Below are positions 8,209 through 16,285 of a stretch of DNA of 64,000 nt, in pieces. Origin of the DNA: Bacteroidia bacterium (lineage in GTDB: Bacteria > Bacteroidota > Bacteroidia > 2-12-FULL-35-15); NCBI GenBank assembly GCA_020051175.1, contig JAGVJJ010000010.1, positions 1 through 64,000 of the forward strand, read 5' to 3'. The first letter of the stretch is position 1. Each line of letters starts with the position of its first letter. The translations under genes were made by a program, and so were the position numbers. A model generated the notes under the pieces. That model saw nothing but the letters and a program-made list of their open reading frames with translations, was not told where the DNA came from and did not search any database.

Positions 8209-9075
8209 TTATTTAGATACAATCATTCGTTTTGTTTGCGAAGCACCATCTTTTTTCAGTACATAGAAATAAATACCGTTTGGCAGTTCCGATGTGCTTA
8301 CCGGAATGTTGTAATTTCCAGCTTTTAAATCATCCTGTAGCAACATGGCAACTGAATTGCCCACCATGTCGAACAGTTCTACAGAAACCGGTCCGTTTGT
8401 ATTCACCTGGAAATTGATGGCAGTAGATTGTTTTGCCGGGTTAGGGCTATTCTGGAATAGTTTTGAATCTGAGGCAATCAGTTCTTTCACCCCTGAAGGC
8501 TCAATCAAAGCAGGGCCCATCAAATCATCAAAGTACATAGTATCCTGTGATGAAGTGCCCGGTGCGAACAAAAGCACAATTTTATCAATATTGGTAGCTG
8601 TAGCAAAGCTTCCCGGATGTCCCATATAATAGTTAAATGTTAAGGTTTCCCAGGTATTTTGCATTGTGGTAAAAGCCATATATTCACTATGGATACCATT
8701 TGGATAATTGTCAACACTCTTAATACCTAATTGCAGTTGAACCACAGTTCCTACAGGGGCCGTAGAATACACTTTCAGGCTCATTTTAGGAGCTCCCATT
8801 GTACTGTCTGCGTAGAGAGTAACATCCTCTAGCTGCATTTGAGGATGCATTTTAATAAAATCATACATCATTGTATCGCGCACGTAACGGGCACAATACA
8901 TACTGGTATTTATTCCGGTTGTTGAAGGATTTGCAAACATTGAATCCAGTGTACCGGTGTACATACCGAAATTCAGCATTTTGATGCTGTCGAAGTCACA
9001 GTAATTTTCCTGTTGTGCAGATACTGTAAAATTCACTGCAAAAAAAGTGATGAGAATAAAGTATAGTTTTTTCAT
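8209..9075 (-). CDS. T9SS type A sorted secreted protein of unknown function
   Basis: A 288-residue exported protein. The signal peptide MKKLYFILITFFAVNFTVSA is followed by a beta-rich domain (about 22-195) with strands such as PKMSLKVYSTAPVGTVVQLQL and WETLTFNYYMG, ending in DTMYFDDLMGP. This pattern resembles carbohydrate-binding jelly-roll modules that end in a D-D-[IL] strand. The C-terminal type A sorting domain starts at KLFQNSPNPAKQ and ends TKRMIVSK. No catalytic motif is visible. It is likely a surface or released binding protein, co-transcribed with the small protein downstream. Confidence 0.7.
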   Translation of the reverse strand: MKKLYFILITFFAVNFTVSAQQENYCDFDSIKMLNFGMYTGTLDSMFANPSTTGINTSMYCARYVRDTMMYDFIKMHPQMQLEDVTLYADSTMGAPKMSLKVYSTAPVGTVVQLQLGIKSVDNYPNGIHSEYMAFTTMQNTWETLTFNYYMGHPGSFATATNIDKIVLLFAPGTSSQDTMYFDDLMGPALIEPSGVKELIASDSKLFQNSPNPAKQSTAINFQVNTNGPVSVELFDMVGNSVAMLLQDDLKAGNYNIPVSTSELPNGIYFYVLKKDGASQTKRMIVSK

Positions 9076-9128
9076 AACATTTTGTTGGTTAAAGGTTTAT
9101 TTGTTGGTTGGTATTTAATTAACTGACA

Positions 9129-9136
9129 CAAACATA
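9129..9136 (-). promoter_or_regulatory. Possible -7 element (TATGTTTG) for the 8209-9075 gene
   Basis: Read on the minus strand, TATGTTTG matches the TAnnTTTG consensus and lies about 54 bases before the start at 9075. No correctly spaced TTTG is present. The rest of the 325-base divergent region 9076-9400 shows no gene and no other recognisable structure beyond the element at 9354. Confidence 0.35.
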
Positions 9137-9353
9137 TAATACAGGATTACCATTCTCTTAAAATTTCGGTGATACCGTTCTTTTTAAGGGTTGAACACTC
9201 AAAGCAAAAGCCGGAGCACAAAACACATGAAGCTTAAAATGTCGCAAAGAGCCACATTCACTTTATAAACCTCACCAAACATCCATTTCAGGATTTCGGC
9301 TATTGAAAATTCATGATGAACGATTTCCGGAGGCTTACTTATTAAACAAGCTA

Positions 9354-9361
9354 TACGTTTG
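9354..9361 (+). promoter_or_regulatory. Possible -7 element (TACGTTTG) for the GT4/GH57 operon
   Basis: TACGTTTG fits TAnnTTTG and stands 39 bases before the ATG at 9401. No TTTG occurs at the standard spacing upstream, so the promoter is only half supported. Confidence 0.4.
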
Positions 9362-9400
9362 CATGGTATTTAGTAATTCTATCCGATCCGTTTGTGAACA

Positions 9401-10684
9401 ATGAGAAATAAGCTACCTAAAGTTTTAATGCTTGGCTGGGAGTTTCCACCCATAATCAATGGTGGATTGGGAGTAGCTTGTCACGATCTTTCTGCTGCTA
9501 TGTCCGACCTGGCCAATATAACCATGGTTATACCAAAATCCAGTCCGGGTTTTAAAATGAAGAATATGAACCTTATAGGTTTAAACAGTCTGGATATAAA
9601 CTCCGTTGAGAATTATTTCAACAGCAATCAACCGTTGCCTTTTAAACTTCACTCTGTACCGGCCAACCTTAATCCGTATTATGTAGATCAGGCTGGGGAT
9701 TATACAGGCAGCTCATCTTCCATGTCGGCACGTGGAAACGAAAAGCCTGGAGCATTTACCCTGGATCAGCTTTATGGTAATGATATCATTGCTAAGGTAG
9801 AAGAATATGCTACCATAACTGCGGGGATGGCTCGGGAAATGGATTTTGATGTTATTCATGCCCACGACTGGATGACCATGCTTGCGGGTATAAAAATAAA
9901 GCAGCAAACCGGAAAACCTTTGGTAATGCACATACACTCTCTGGAGGTAGACAGGGGCGGGGAGAACAGCAAAGGATGGGTGTACCAGCTGGAAAAGAAA
10001 GGTATGGAATATGCCGATTTGTTAATGCCGGTGAGCCATTTTACTGCAGGGAATATCCAGCAGCATTATGGTATCGACAAAAGCAAAATGGCTGTAATCC
10101 ACAATGGCAGCAAAACAGTGGAGGCCTTTCGCAGCAAAAGAAAGTTCAAAGAAAAAACGGTTCTGTTTGTAGGCCGCTTAACACGCCAGAAAGGACCGGA
10201 AAAATTTCTGGATATAGCTTCGAAAGTTCTTGAAAAAGATCGCAATGTTAGATTCATAATGGCCGGTTCAGGTGATTATTTTAAATCACTCTTGGAAAGC
10301 AGCTCTTATAAAAACATCGGAAACCGCTTTCACATGGCGGGTTTCCTTAACCAGCAAAAACTGAACTATTTGTTCTCTATAAGTGATGTATACTGCATGC
10401 CATCCATTTCTGAACCTTTCGGGTTATCAGCTGTTGAAGCCGCACAGTTCAAAATCCCATGCGTTATCTCAAAACAATCGGGTGTGGCAGAAGTTTTAAA
10501 TGGTTCCTTAAAGTTTGATTTCTGGGATACAGATAAAGCCGCAGGATGTGTTTTGAATCTGCTGAATGATAAAGTGCTTAGGACAAAAGTTGTGGAAGAT
10601 GCTTCCAGCAACCTGCACAACATCAGCTGGGAAATTGCAGCAAAAAAAATTGTAGATGCTTATTCAACTAACAAACTAATATAA
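9401..10684 (+). CDS. GT4-family glycosyltransferase (glycogen synthase-like)
   Basis: A cytoplasmic GT-B glycosyltransferase of 427 residues. The N-terminal domain begins with LMLGWEFPPIINGGLG, the glycine loop typical of glycogen/starch synthases and GT4 enzymes, and carries HAHDWM near 153-158. The C-terminal domain has VGRLTRQKG (257-265), whose Arg/Lys contact the nucleotide sugar phosphates, and the E-x7-E motif EPFGLSAVE (E338, E346). The gene ends six bases before a GH57 enzyme. This pairing of a GT4/5-type synthase with a GH57 glucanase suggests alpha-glucan (glycogen-like) metabolism. Donor and product are inferred. Confidence 0.85.
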   Translation: MRNKLPKVLMLGWEFPPIINGGLGVACHDLSAAMSDLANITMVIPKSSPGFKMKNMNLIGLNSLDINSVENYFNSNQPLPFKLHSVPANLNPYYVDQAGDYTGSSSSMSARGNEKPGAFTLDQLYGNDIIAKVEEYATITAGMAREMDFDVIHAHDWMTMLAGIKIKQQTGKPLVMHIHSLEVDRGGENSKGWVYQLEKKGMEYADLLMPVSHFTAGNIQQHYGIDKSKMAVIHNGSKTVEAFRSKRKFKEKTVLFVGRLTRQKGPEKFLDIASKVLEKDRNVRFIMAGSGDYFKSLLESSSYKNIGNRFHMAGFLNQQKLNYLFSISDVYCMPSISEPFGLSAVEAAQFKIPCVISKQSGVAEVLNGSLKFDFWDTDKAAGCVLNLLNDKVLRTKVVEDASSNLHNISWEIAAKKIVDAYSTNKLI

Positions 10685-10690
10685 ACTACT

Positions 10691-12049
10691 ATGCCGTCAA
10701 TCTGCTTTTATTTCCAGGTACACCAGCCATTCCGTATTAAAAACTATTCATTCTTTGACATAGGTTCCGGGCTGCCTTATGAGGATGAGCAAAAAAACCG
10801 TGAGATTATGAATAAAGTAGCGGAAAAATGCTATCTGAAAACAAACAAAAAAATGCTGGAGCTTATCGACAGGCATAAAGGCAGGTTCAGAATAAGCTAC
10901 TCCATAAGTGGTACCGCTATTGAGCAGTTTGAACAGTACCGCCCGGACGTGCTGCAATCGTTTATTGATTTGTCGAGGACCGGCTGCGTTGAGTTTTTAT
11001 CTGAAACCTATTACCATTCACTTAGTTTTCTTCATTCAAAGGATGAATTTAAAAGACAGGTAGAAAAGCACGCTGCAGTAATTAAAAAGTATTTCAACCA
11101 GGAACCCAAAGTGTTCAGAAATACGGAGCTTATTTATAATAATGAGCTGGCGGCCTATATTGAGGGTATGGGTTATAAAGGGATTGTTTGCGAAGGGCTG
11201 GATCGTGCATTGAACGGAAGAACACCTAATTTTTTATATCAGCCGGTAAATACAACACGCATTAAAGCTCTGTTGAAAAACTACCGCTTGTCTGACGATA
11301 TCGCATTCCGTTTCTCAGATAAAGGCTGGGCTGAGTTTCCGCTAACAGCAAATAAATTCACTACATGGGTGCATTCTGTTGCCGGACATGGCGATACAGT
11401 AAACCTGTTTATGGATTATGAAACATTTGGTGAACATCAGTGGGAATCCACCGGTATATTTAACTTCCTCGACAGCCTGCCTGCTGAAATATTTAAGCAC
11501 CCGCATTTTGACTTCAAAACACCTTCAGAGGTTGTAGATAGTTATCCGGTAAGAGGGAACTATGATGTGCACAACTTCAGCTCCTGGGCCGATACAGAAA
11601 GGGATCTTTCTGCCTGGCTGAGCAATTCCATGCAGCAGGAAGCAATGAAACAGGTATATTCAGTTGAAAAGCAGGTTAAGCAAAGCGAAGACCCTGCGCT
11701 AATCCGTATGTGGGAAAGGCTGCAAACATCTGACCATTACTATTACATGTGTACCAAATTCTGGAACGATGGGGATGTACATAAGTATTTCAGCCCTTTT
11801 GATTCTCCGTACGATGCATACCTGTATTTTATGAACGTATTCAGCGACCTTGAGAACAGGCTAGGCAAAAAGAAAAAAACAAAAAAGGCATTACAACCCG
11901 ACAAAACGGATGCCGCACTTACAGTACCATTACCAGTTGGAAACAATAAACCAAAAAGAGTCAGTGCTGCCAGGGCCAATAAAAAGAAAGCCCAGGAACA
12001 GCTAAAAGCACAGTACTCGAAAATGTTAGAGTACATGTGCGAAATATAA
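10691..12049 (+). CDS. GH57 family alpha-glucan hydrolase/transferase
   Basis: A 452-residue cytoplasmic enzyme of glycoside hydrolase family 57. Conserved region 1 is HQP (H11-P13). The nucleophile is probably E146 in FRNTELIYN, and the acid/base is D242 in MDYETFGEHQW, with the E248-H249 pair following. The family includes alpha-amylases, 4-alpha-glucanotransferases and branching enzymes, and at this length the alpha-amylase/amylopullulanase-like group is most likely. The last 60 or so residues are a lysine/alanine-rich tail (KKKKTKKALQ and KKKAQEQLKAQY) outside the catalytic fold. It is translated just after the GT4 gene. Confidence 0.85.
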   Translation: MPSICFYFQVHQPFRIKNYSFFDIGSGLPYEDEQKNREIMNKVAEKCYLKTNKKMLELIDRHKGRFRISYSISGTAIEQFEQYRPDVLQSFIDLSRTGCVEFLSETYYHSLSFLHSKDEFKRQVEKHAAVIKKYFNQEPKVFRNTELIYNNELAAYIEGMGYKGIVCEGLDRALNGRTPNFLYQPVNTTRIKALLKNYRLSDDIAFRFSDKGWAEFPLTANKFTTWVHSVAGHGDTVNLFMDYETFGEHQWESTGIFNFLDSLPAEIFKHPHFDFKTPSEVVDSYPVRGNYDVHNFSSWADTERDLSAWLSNSMQQEAMKQVYSVEKQVKQSEDPALIRMWERLQTSDHYYYMCTKFWNDGDVHKYFSPFDSPYDAYLYFMNVFSDLENRLGKKKKTKKALQPDKTDAALTVPLPVGNNKPKRVSAARANKKKAQEQLKAQYSKMLEYMCEI

Positions 12050-12070
12050 TAACTTAATACCGCTTGTGCC

Positions 12071-12202
12071 ATGGAAACTAAAAACACATTAAACCTTTAT
12101 AAACCATTTCAACCTGTTATGTCGCCCAAAAACGGCTTTAACAATTGGTTTGTTATCCTTTTGCTTATTGTTATGGCAATCAGCTACTTTTTAATCCAAT
12201 AA
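12071..12202 (+). CDS. Small single-pass membrane protein (43 aa)
   Basis: A short frame starting 21 bases after the GH57 stop codes for METKNTLNLYKPF, a short polar stretch with MSPKNGFNNW, then one hydrophobic helix (FVILLLIVMAISYFLI) ending at Q43. It follows the GT4-GH57 pair in the same direction and is closed by a strong terminator 12 bases later, which supports a real operon member. The topology is probably N-terminus in the cytoplasm. No family is recognised, and a role in tethering the glucan enzymes to the membrane is only a guess. Confidence 0.6.
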   Translation: METKNTLNLYKPFQPVMSPKNGFNNWFVILLLIVMAISYFLIQ

Positions 12203-12213
12203 ATTTATAAAAT

Positions 12214-12242
12214 AAAAAAAGCGGGTAAAACCCGCTTTTTTT
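12214..12242. terminator. Intrinsic terminator, bidirectional
   Basis: A 13-bp perfect stem (A7-GCGGGT paired with ACCCGC-T7) around a three-base AAA loop separates the convergent GH57 operon and the 12262-12867 gene. Both strands end in a T run. Confidence 0.92.
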
Positions 12243-12261
12243 ATTTACCCTCACATGCCTG

Positions 12262-12867
12262 TTATCGTTCATTCACGCTCCCTATGCACTCAGGCCCCAA
12301 ATCATATTCATTTGTTTTGTTAATCACCCCGTCTTTAATAGCTATTATAAATGTTTTAGCATAGCTGGGCGGAACATCTAAATCAAATTCGTCCACATCA
12401 ATTTCAATTGCAAAGCTTATTTGGGCAGTATAACTTCTCTTGTCCTGTGTATATACATTGATTGAAGATGGCCCATGCAGGCCAAAATTCATTTTATAAG
12501 CTCTGGTTATATTATTAACTGTTAATTCCCCACTCATAGTATGGATGTTTTTATCATTTGCAACATCATAAAAGTCCAGGTTTTCAATAGGGAACTGTCC
12601 TTTAAAATTAATCGTCATGCTTGCCTGTTCACTTTTGCCGGTAGCAGAGTCATTTATGTCAAACAATATGCAGGATGAAATATCCATTTCCTGGCTATTG
12701 GTATTTAACTTAATAACGGCAAATGTATTTTCTGAAACAACTGCTCCCGATTCAGTCGATACCCGGATACGCGATGTTTTAAAATCTGTTTGTGCTGGTT
12801 GTGCCGGTAATGTTGAAGCTGCCATAATTAAGCAGCTGCTAACGGTTAAAAAAAAGTTGGTTTTCAT
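12262..12867 (-). CDS. Secreted YceI-like protein
   Basis: A 201-residue protein with an N-terminal signal peptide (cleaved near LPAQ, about residue 23). The mature part is beta-rich. Its spacing of FKGQFPIENLDFYD, TMSGELTVNNITRAYKMNF and AIEIDVDEFDLDVP resembles YceI-like lipocalin-fold proteins that bind isoprenoid or other lipids in the periplasm. The match is to the pattern and not to invariant residues. It stands alone, transcribed towards the GT4/GH57 operon and separated from it by a terminator. Confidence 0.5.
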   Translation of the reverse strand: MKTNFFLTVSSCLIMAASTLPAQPAQTDFKTSRIRVSTESGAVVSENTFAVIKLNTNSQEMDISSCILFDINDSATGKSEQASMTINFKGQFPIENLDFYDVANDKNIHTMSGELTVNNITRAYKMNFGLHGPSSINVYTQDKRSYTAQISFAIEIDVDEFDLDVPPSYAKTFIIAIKDGVINKTNEYDLGPECIGSVNER

Positions 12868-13095
12868 AGCTTTATAGTTTTGATACCCAGTACTAAATTA
12901 CTCCCATTTTTACTCTTTTTACCGGCTTTTCGTCCATCCAGGCACTTTCATAGGCTAACACAAAAATGCTTGTTTTATAGAGGGTTTTTTATGTGTTTCA
13001 AGGGACTAAATCAGCTACAAACATTGGAAATATCTGTTGAGCCATTGAATAGTACCCCCCAACGAAAAATAGGGGTAAAGCCTGTGGTTTGATAG

Positions 13096-13103
13096 TAATT
13101 TTG
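13096..13103 (+). promoter_or_regulatory. Possible -7 element (TAATTTTG) for the stress cluster
   Basis: TAATTTTG matches TAnnTTTG and lies 65 bases before the start at 13169. There is no proper TTTG at -33. It would serve the YflT-like and YtxH genes. The 12868-13168 interval is otherwise without recognisable structure. Confidence 0.38.
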
Positions 13104-13168
13104 GTTATGTAAAGTTTTAGCAGAGATTGCAGGACTTCAAATCAATTTAAATTAAAAGAATAAAAAAA

Positions 13169-13723
13169 ATGGAAACAGTATTGGAAAAAAAAGCAAACGT
13201 TCCTACCAAAAACCAGACATGGTTAACAGGTATGTTTGCTGACAGGGATAGTGCAGAACGCGCATATAACTCACTAAGTAAAAAGGGATACACGAAGGAC
13301 GATATTAATATTTTGATGTCTGACGAAACCCGTAAAAAACATTTTATCAACGATGATAAAAAAACAGAATTAGGGAACAAAGCACTGGAAGGTGCCGGAA
13401 AAGGTACTGCAATTGGTGGTACGGTAGGTGCAATTGCCGGTGTCATCGCTGCTATTGGTAGTAATATTGTGTTCCCTGGTTTGGGACTTATTATTGCTGG
13501 TCCGTTAGCTGCCGGTTTAGCCGGAGCAGGTGCCGGTGGTATTACAGGTGGTTTGATTGGAGCACTTGTGGGAGCCGGTATTCCTGAAGAACGTGCTAAA
13601 GTATACGAATCAGGAGTAAAAAGCGGTAAAATTGTTATGGGTGTAAAACCTAAGAGTGAAGAGGACGCTAAAATTTTCCAGGACGAATGGAAAAACAATA
13701 AAGGCGAAGAAGTATATTATTAA
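13169..13723 (+). CDS. General stress protein, YflT-like domain plus glycine-zipper segment
   Basis: A 184-residue protein. Residues about 15-55 (WLTGMFADRDSAERAYNSL then KKGYTKDDINILMSDE) match the alpha/beta YflT/GsP17M-like domain that recurs in general stress proteins and senses nothing known. Residues about 73-145 are almost only Gly, Ala, Ile, Val and Leu, with GxxxG repeats, as in glycine-zipper membrane segments. The tail KVYESGVKSGKIVMGVKPKS resembles the closing strand of such proteins. The next gene is a YtxH-domain stress protein 33 bases downstream, so general stress induction is likely. Confidence 0.75.
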   Translation: METVLEKKANVPTKNQTWLTGMFADRDSAERAYNSLSKKGYTKDDINILMSDETRKKHFINDDKKTELGNKALEGAGKGTAIGGTVGAIAGVIAAIGSNIVFPGLGLIIAGPLAAGLAGAGAGGITGGLIGALVGAGIPEERAKVYESGVKSGKIVMGVKPKSEEDAKIFQDEWKNNKGEEVYY

Positions 13724-13756
13724 TAAACAGATTGAATAATTTAAAAAATAAAAGTC

Positions 13757-14071
13757 ATGAACACAACAGGAAAAATAGTAACAGGCGTATTGGCTGGAGC
13801 AGCCGTAGGTGCCTTAATATCGATGTTGTTTGCACCAGATTCTGGTACAGAAACTCGTAAAAAAATAGTTCAGAAAGGTACAGACTTAAGCGATGATTTT
13901 AAAGAAGCTTTTGACGACTTTCTGGGAAGTATTACTGAAAAATTTGAGACAGTAAAAAAGAACGCCACTGAAATGGCTGAAAAAGGTAAATCTCAACTTG
14001 AAGACGTGAAAAAAGAAGTAAAAACCGCTTCAAATGGAGCGAATGGTAAATACAATCATCACCATTCTTAA
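13757..14071 (+). CDS. YtxH domain-containing stress protein
   Basis: A 104-residue protein with the YtxH signature: a short N-terminal membrane helix (KIVTGVLAGAAVGALISMLFAP), the SGTETRKKI motif right after it, and a long amphipathic helical region rich in Lys and Glu. The C-terminus carries NHHHS. Relatives are small, stress-induced and apparently membrane-anchored, and their molecular role is unknown. It forms a pair with the YflT-like gene and is followed by a terminator. Confidence 0.85.
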   Translation: MNTTGKIVTGVLAGAAVGALISMLFAPDSGTETRKKIVQKGTDLSDDFKEAFDDFLGSITEKFETVKKNATEMAEKGKSQLEDVKKEVKTASNGANGKYNHHHS

Positions 14072-14093
14072 AAATAAAGGTGAATTATAAAAA

Positions 14094-14132
14094 AGAGCAA
14101 CACGGGATTTATTCCTTGTGTTGCTTTTTTAT
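14094..14132 (+). terminator. Intrinsic terminator of the YflT/YtxH operon
   Basis: The stem GAGCAACAC (14096-14104) pairs with GTGTTGCTT (14117-14125) and is followed directly by a T run. A GTG in the right arm opens the frame of the next gene, but the position makes it an unlikely start. Confidence 0.8.
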
Positions 14133-14183
14133 ATAAAAAGGCCCCCGGAAAGCTCACGTATACTTAATAATCCAATTGTCCTG

Positions 14184-15389
14184 ATGATGAAAACAAACGA
14201 AAATCCTACACTTTGGGAAGAAAGTGTACAGCCAGGTTATTATAAAAAGCTGGATAAAGATATCCAAACTGAAGTGCTCGTTATTGGTGGTGGCATTTCC
14301 GGTATTACTACTGCGTACAACCTTCAAAAGGCTGGTAAAAAAGTAACTTTAATTGAACAAGCCACTATTGGGAGTGGACAAACGGCACGCACTACGGCAC
14401 ATCTTACTTATTGCCTCGATATACGTTATTTTCAGCTCATAAAACAATTAGGAGTCCAAAATGTTAGGACTGTTGCGAACAGCCACATGGCCTCAATAGA
14501 GTGGATGGATCGCATTATCCGACATGAAAGAATCAATTGTAATTTTAAACGAATAAGCGGGTATTTATTTTCAATCCATAGTGCAGAAATGGTGCAGAAG
14601 GAATATCGTGCAATGCAGGATCTGGGTATTATTGCAGAAATGATAAATTATGTCCCGGGATTAAAAGAAAAACAATCGCAAGCCTGCATTTGCTTTCCTG
14701 AGCAGGCGCAGTTCCATGCGCTTAAATATTTAAAGGGCCTTACAAATGCTGCCCTCAATATGGGGGTACATATTTATAACCATACTGCTGCAGGCAGCAT
14801 TCAAGAAAATACAGCTAAAGCCAACGGTTATACTATAACTGCTGAATACATAGTTATTACTGCAAACACTGCATTAAACACCCCTGAGTTAAATATCAGT
14901 CAAACAAAATTCCGTTCGTATGTAATTGGGATAAAAATCCCTAAAGGACAATTGCCTTATTCCCTTTGGTGGGAAGTTGAGGATAGCGGAAATGAAAAGG
15001 AGTTTGCCCCATATCATTATGCAAGACTTGAAAATTTTGATGATTTGAATGATCTGTTCATTGTAGGGGGCGAAGACCGCGAAATTGAGGGAACAACTCC
15101 GGACGAAAATTTAAAATTTGGCAGACTCCTGGAGTGGGCAAGCCAGCGTTTTGCAATTAAAGGCAAGCCGGAATACCAATGGTCAGGTACCATAAGTTAT
15201 TCAAATGACGGGTTGCCCTTTATAGGGCGGTACAGGTATAACAACCATTATATTATTTCCGGTGACTCTGGAAGTGGGATCAATTATGCCACTATTGGCA
15301 GCCGTATAATTACTGATAGCATATGCGGTGTGGAAAACAACTGGGAGGCCGTTTATTCTCCAGGCCGGATTGTATACGAACCGAAATAA
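14184..15389 (+). CDS. FAD-dependent oxidoreductase (DAO family) without Rieske domain
   Basis: A 401-residue D-amino-acid-oxidase-type flavoprotein. The dinucleotide-binding motif VIGGGISGITTAYNLQKAG lies near residue 35, followed by ARTTAHLTYCLD, typical of a subgroup that usually carries a C-terminal Rieske [2Fe-2S] domain. Here the protein ends soon after the last FAD-contact region (SGDSGSGINYATIGSRI), and no CxH/CxxH Rieske motif follows in any frame. ATG 14184 (or 14187) is chosen over an in-frame GTG at 14118 that lies in a terminator arm. Its substrate is unknown. Confidence 0.8.
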   Translation: MMKTNENPTLWEESVQPGYYKKLDKDIQTEVLVIGGGISGITTAYNLQKAGKKVTLIEQATIGSGQTARTTAHLTYCLDIRYFQLIKQLGVQNVRTVANSHMASIEWMDRIIRHERINCNFKRISGYLFSIHSAEMVQKEYRAMQDLGIIAEMINYVPGLKEKQSQACICFPEQAQFHALKYLKGLTNAALNMGVHIYNHTAAGSIQENTAKANGYTITAEYIVITANTALNTPELNISQTKFRSYVIGIKIPKGQLPYSLWWEVEDSGNEKEFAPYHYARLENFDDLNDLFIVGGEDREIEGTTPDENLKFGRLLEWASQRFAIKGKPEYQWSGTISYSNDGLPFIGRYRYNNHYIISGDSGSGINYATIGSRIITDSICGVENNWEAVYSPGRIVYEPK

Positions 15390-15478
15390 AAAAGCTCTTC
15401 CGCACAGCATATTCTTTTGTTTAAGCTAGTCAAAACTTCATTTTACCGAAAACCACTGATGAATAGCTATTCGGAGAA

Positions 15479-15486
15479 TAAATTTG
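15479..15486 (+). promoter_or_regulatory. Possible -7 element (TAAATTTG) for the Dps-like gene
   Basis: TAAATTTG fits TAnnTTTG and lies 37 bases upstream of the ATG at 15524. There is no TTTG at the standard distance. Confidence 0.4.
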
Positions 15487-15523
15487 TTGCATTAGTTTGC
15501 TATCCTCCTAAAGTTATGTCCTT

Positions 15524-15961
15524 ATGAACCACAGCATCGAAAAAGAAAGAACAGTGCATCTGATCAATAGCTCAGATCCTAAAGACATGCAGTTGCTTTC
15601 AAAAATTGAAACAGAATCCAGCCTCAAATTCAATCTGCAATATTCATTAAGGCTTATAGAAGCAAGTATTGATTATTTGATTATGACCAAAGCTGGTGAT
15701 GAGGAAAGCGAAACACAACATTCCAGCGCACATCTGAATGAACTGGTTTCCTTATCCTGCCTGACGGATGAAACAGGCAAGTTTCCATGCACAAAAGAAA
15801 TGATAAAGGAACTGCTGAAAGATCACGAACGTATTATTATGCAACTGAAAAAACGCGTGGAACAATCGGATAGGTTCCACGATTTTGAAACTGCTGAGTT
15901 TGTAAGCTCTATTATTGAAGAGCACCAGCATATTGCCGGGAAATTCCGAAGATATTTTTAG
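15524..15961 (+). CDS. Dps/ferritin-like helical protein, divergent
   Basis: A 145-residue, all-helical soluble protein. The second half (CTKEMIKELLKDHERIIMQL and DFETAEFVSSIIEEHQHIA) closely follows the pattern of the last two helices of Dps proteins, where the family has a DHE helix and a TADFL...EEHE helix. The first half is poor in the H/D/E ferroxidase ligands that Dps carries on its first helices, so iron oxidation is doubtful. It may be a divergent stress protein with a ferritin-like bundle. It is followed 34 bases later by a small conserved gene. Confidence 0.6.
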   Translation: MNHSIEKERTVHLINSSDPKDMQLLSKIETESSLKFNLQYSLRLIEASIDYLIMTKAGDEESETQHSSAHLNELVSLSCLTDETGKFPCTKEMIKELLKDHERIIMQLKKRVEQSDRFHDFETAEFVSSIIEEHQHIAGKFRRYF

Positions 15962-15995
15962 TATTAAACCCAAAAAAATTACTTAAACACAGAAA

Positions 15996-16178
15996 ATGAC
16001 AGAAATGTATATGTACATACTTGATAAAGTGAGCTTTGACCCTGCACTTTTTCAAAAAGAATTAGCCAAAGCCATAAAGCAGGTACAGCCTTCAGAAATG
16101 CAAACGTTTAAATCCTGGTGCCTCGAAAATTTTGATAAAAAATACAACAAGGAATTGATTGAAATTTTTAACAAATGA
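15996..16178 (+). CDS. Small conserved hypothetical protein (60 aa)
   Basis: A small soluble helical protein with MYMYILDKVSFDP near its start, then a charged helix and W41 in FKSWCLENFDKKY. The ATG at 15996 or the one at 16005 could be used. It follows the Dps-like gene in the same direction and is closed by a terminator, which supports expression. I do not recognise a function. Confidence 0.6.
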   Translation: MTEMYMYILDKVSFDPALFQKELAKAIKQVQPSEMQTFKSWCLENFDKKYNKELIEIFNK

Positions 16179-16228
16179 ATTTCCCCCGTCCTCAGGGGCG
16201 GGGAATTAACCCTCCGAGATTAAAAACA

Positions 16229-16268
16229 AAAAATCGGGGCGAAACTGTACAGTTTCGCCCCGATTTCT
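16229..16268. terminator. Strong bidirectional terminator
   Basis: Perfect 18-bp arms (16231-16248 and 16249-16266) containing ATCGGGGCGAAACTG and its complement are flanked by an A run and a T run. They separate the 15524-16178 operon from the convergent mdh gene. Confidence 0.92.
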
Positions 16269-16285
16269 TTATAATAGCGTTCTAT

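Noticed and set aside
13147..13698. A long open frame on the minus strand opposite the YflT-like gene
   Set aside because: Its product is a proline/alanine/serine-rich mirror of the glycine-rich plus-strand gene, and the plus frame has family features, so it is a shadow.
14118..14183. Upstream GTG start extending the FAD oxidoreductase by 22 residues
   Set aside because: The GTG lies in a terminator arm and the added residues do not resemble the family N-terminus.
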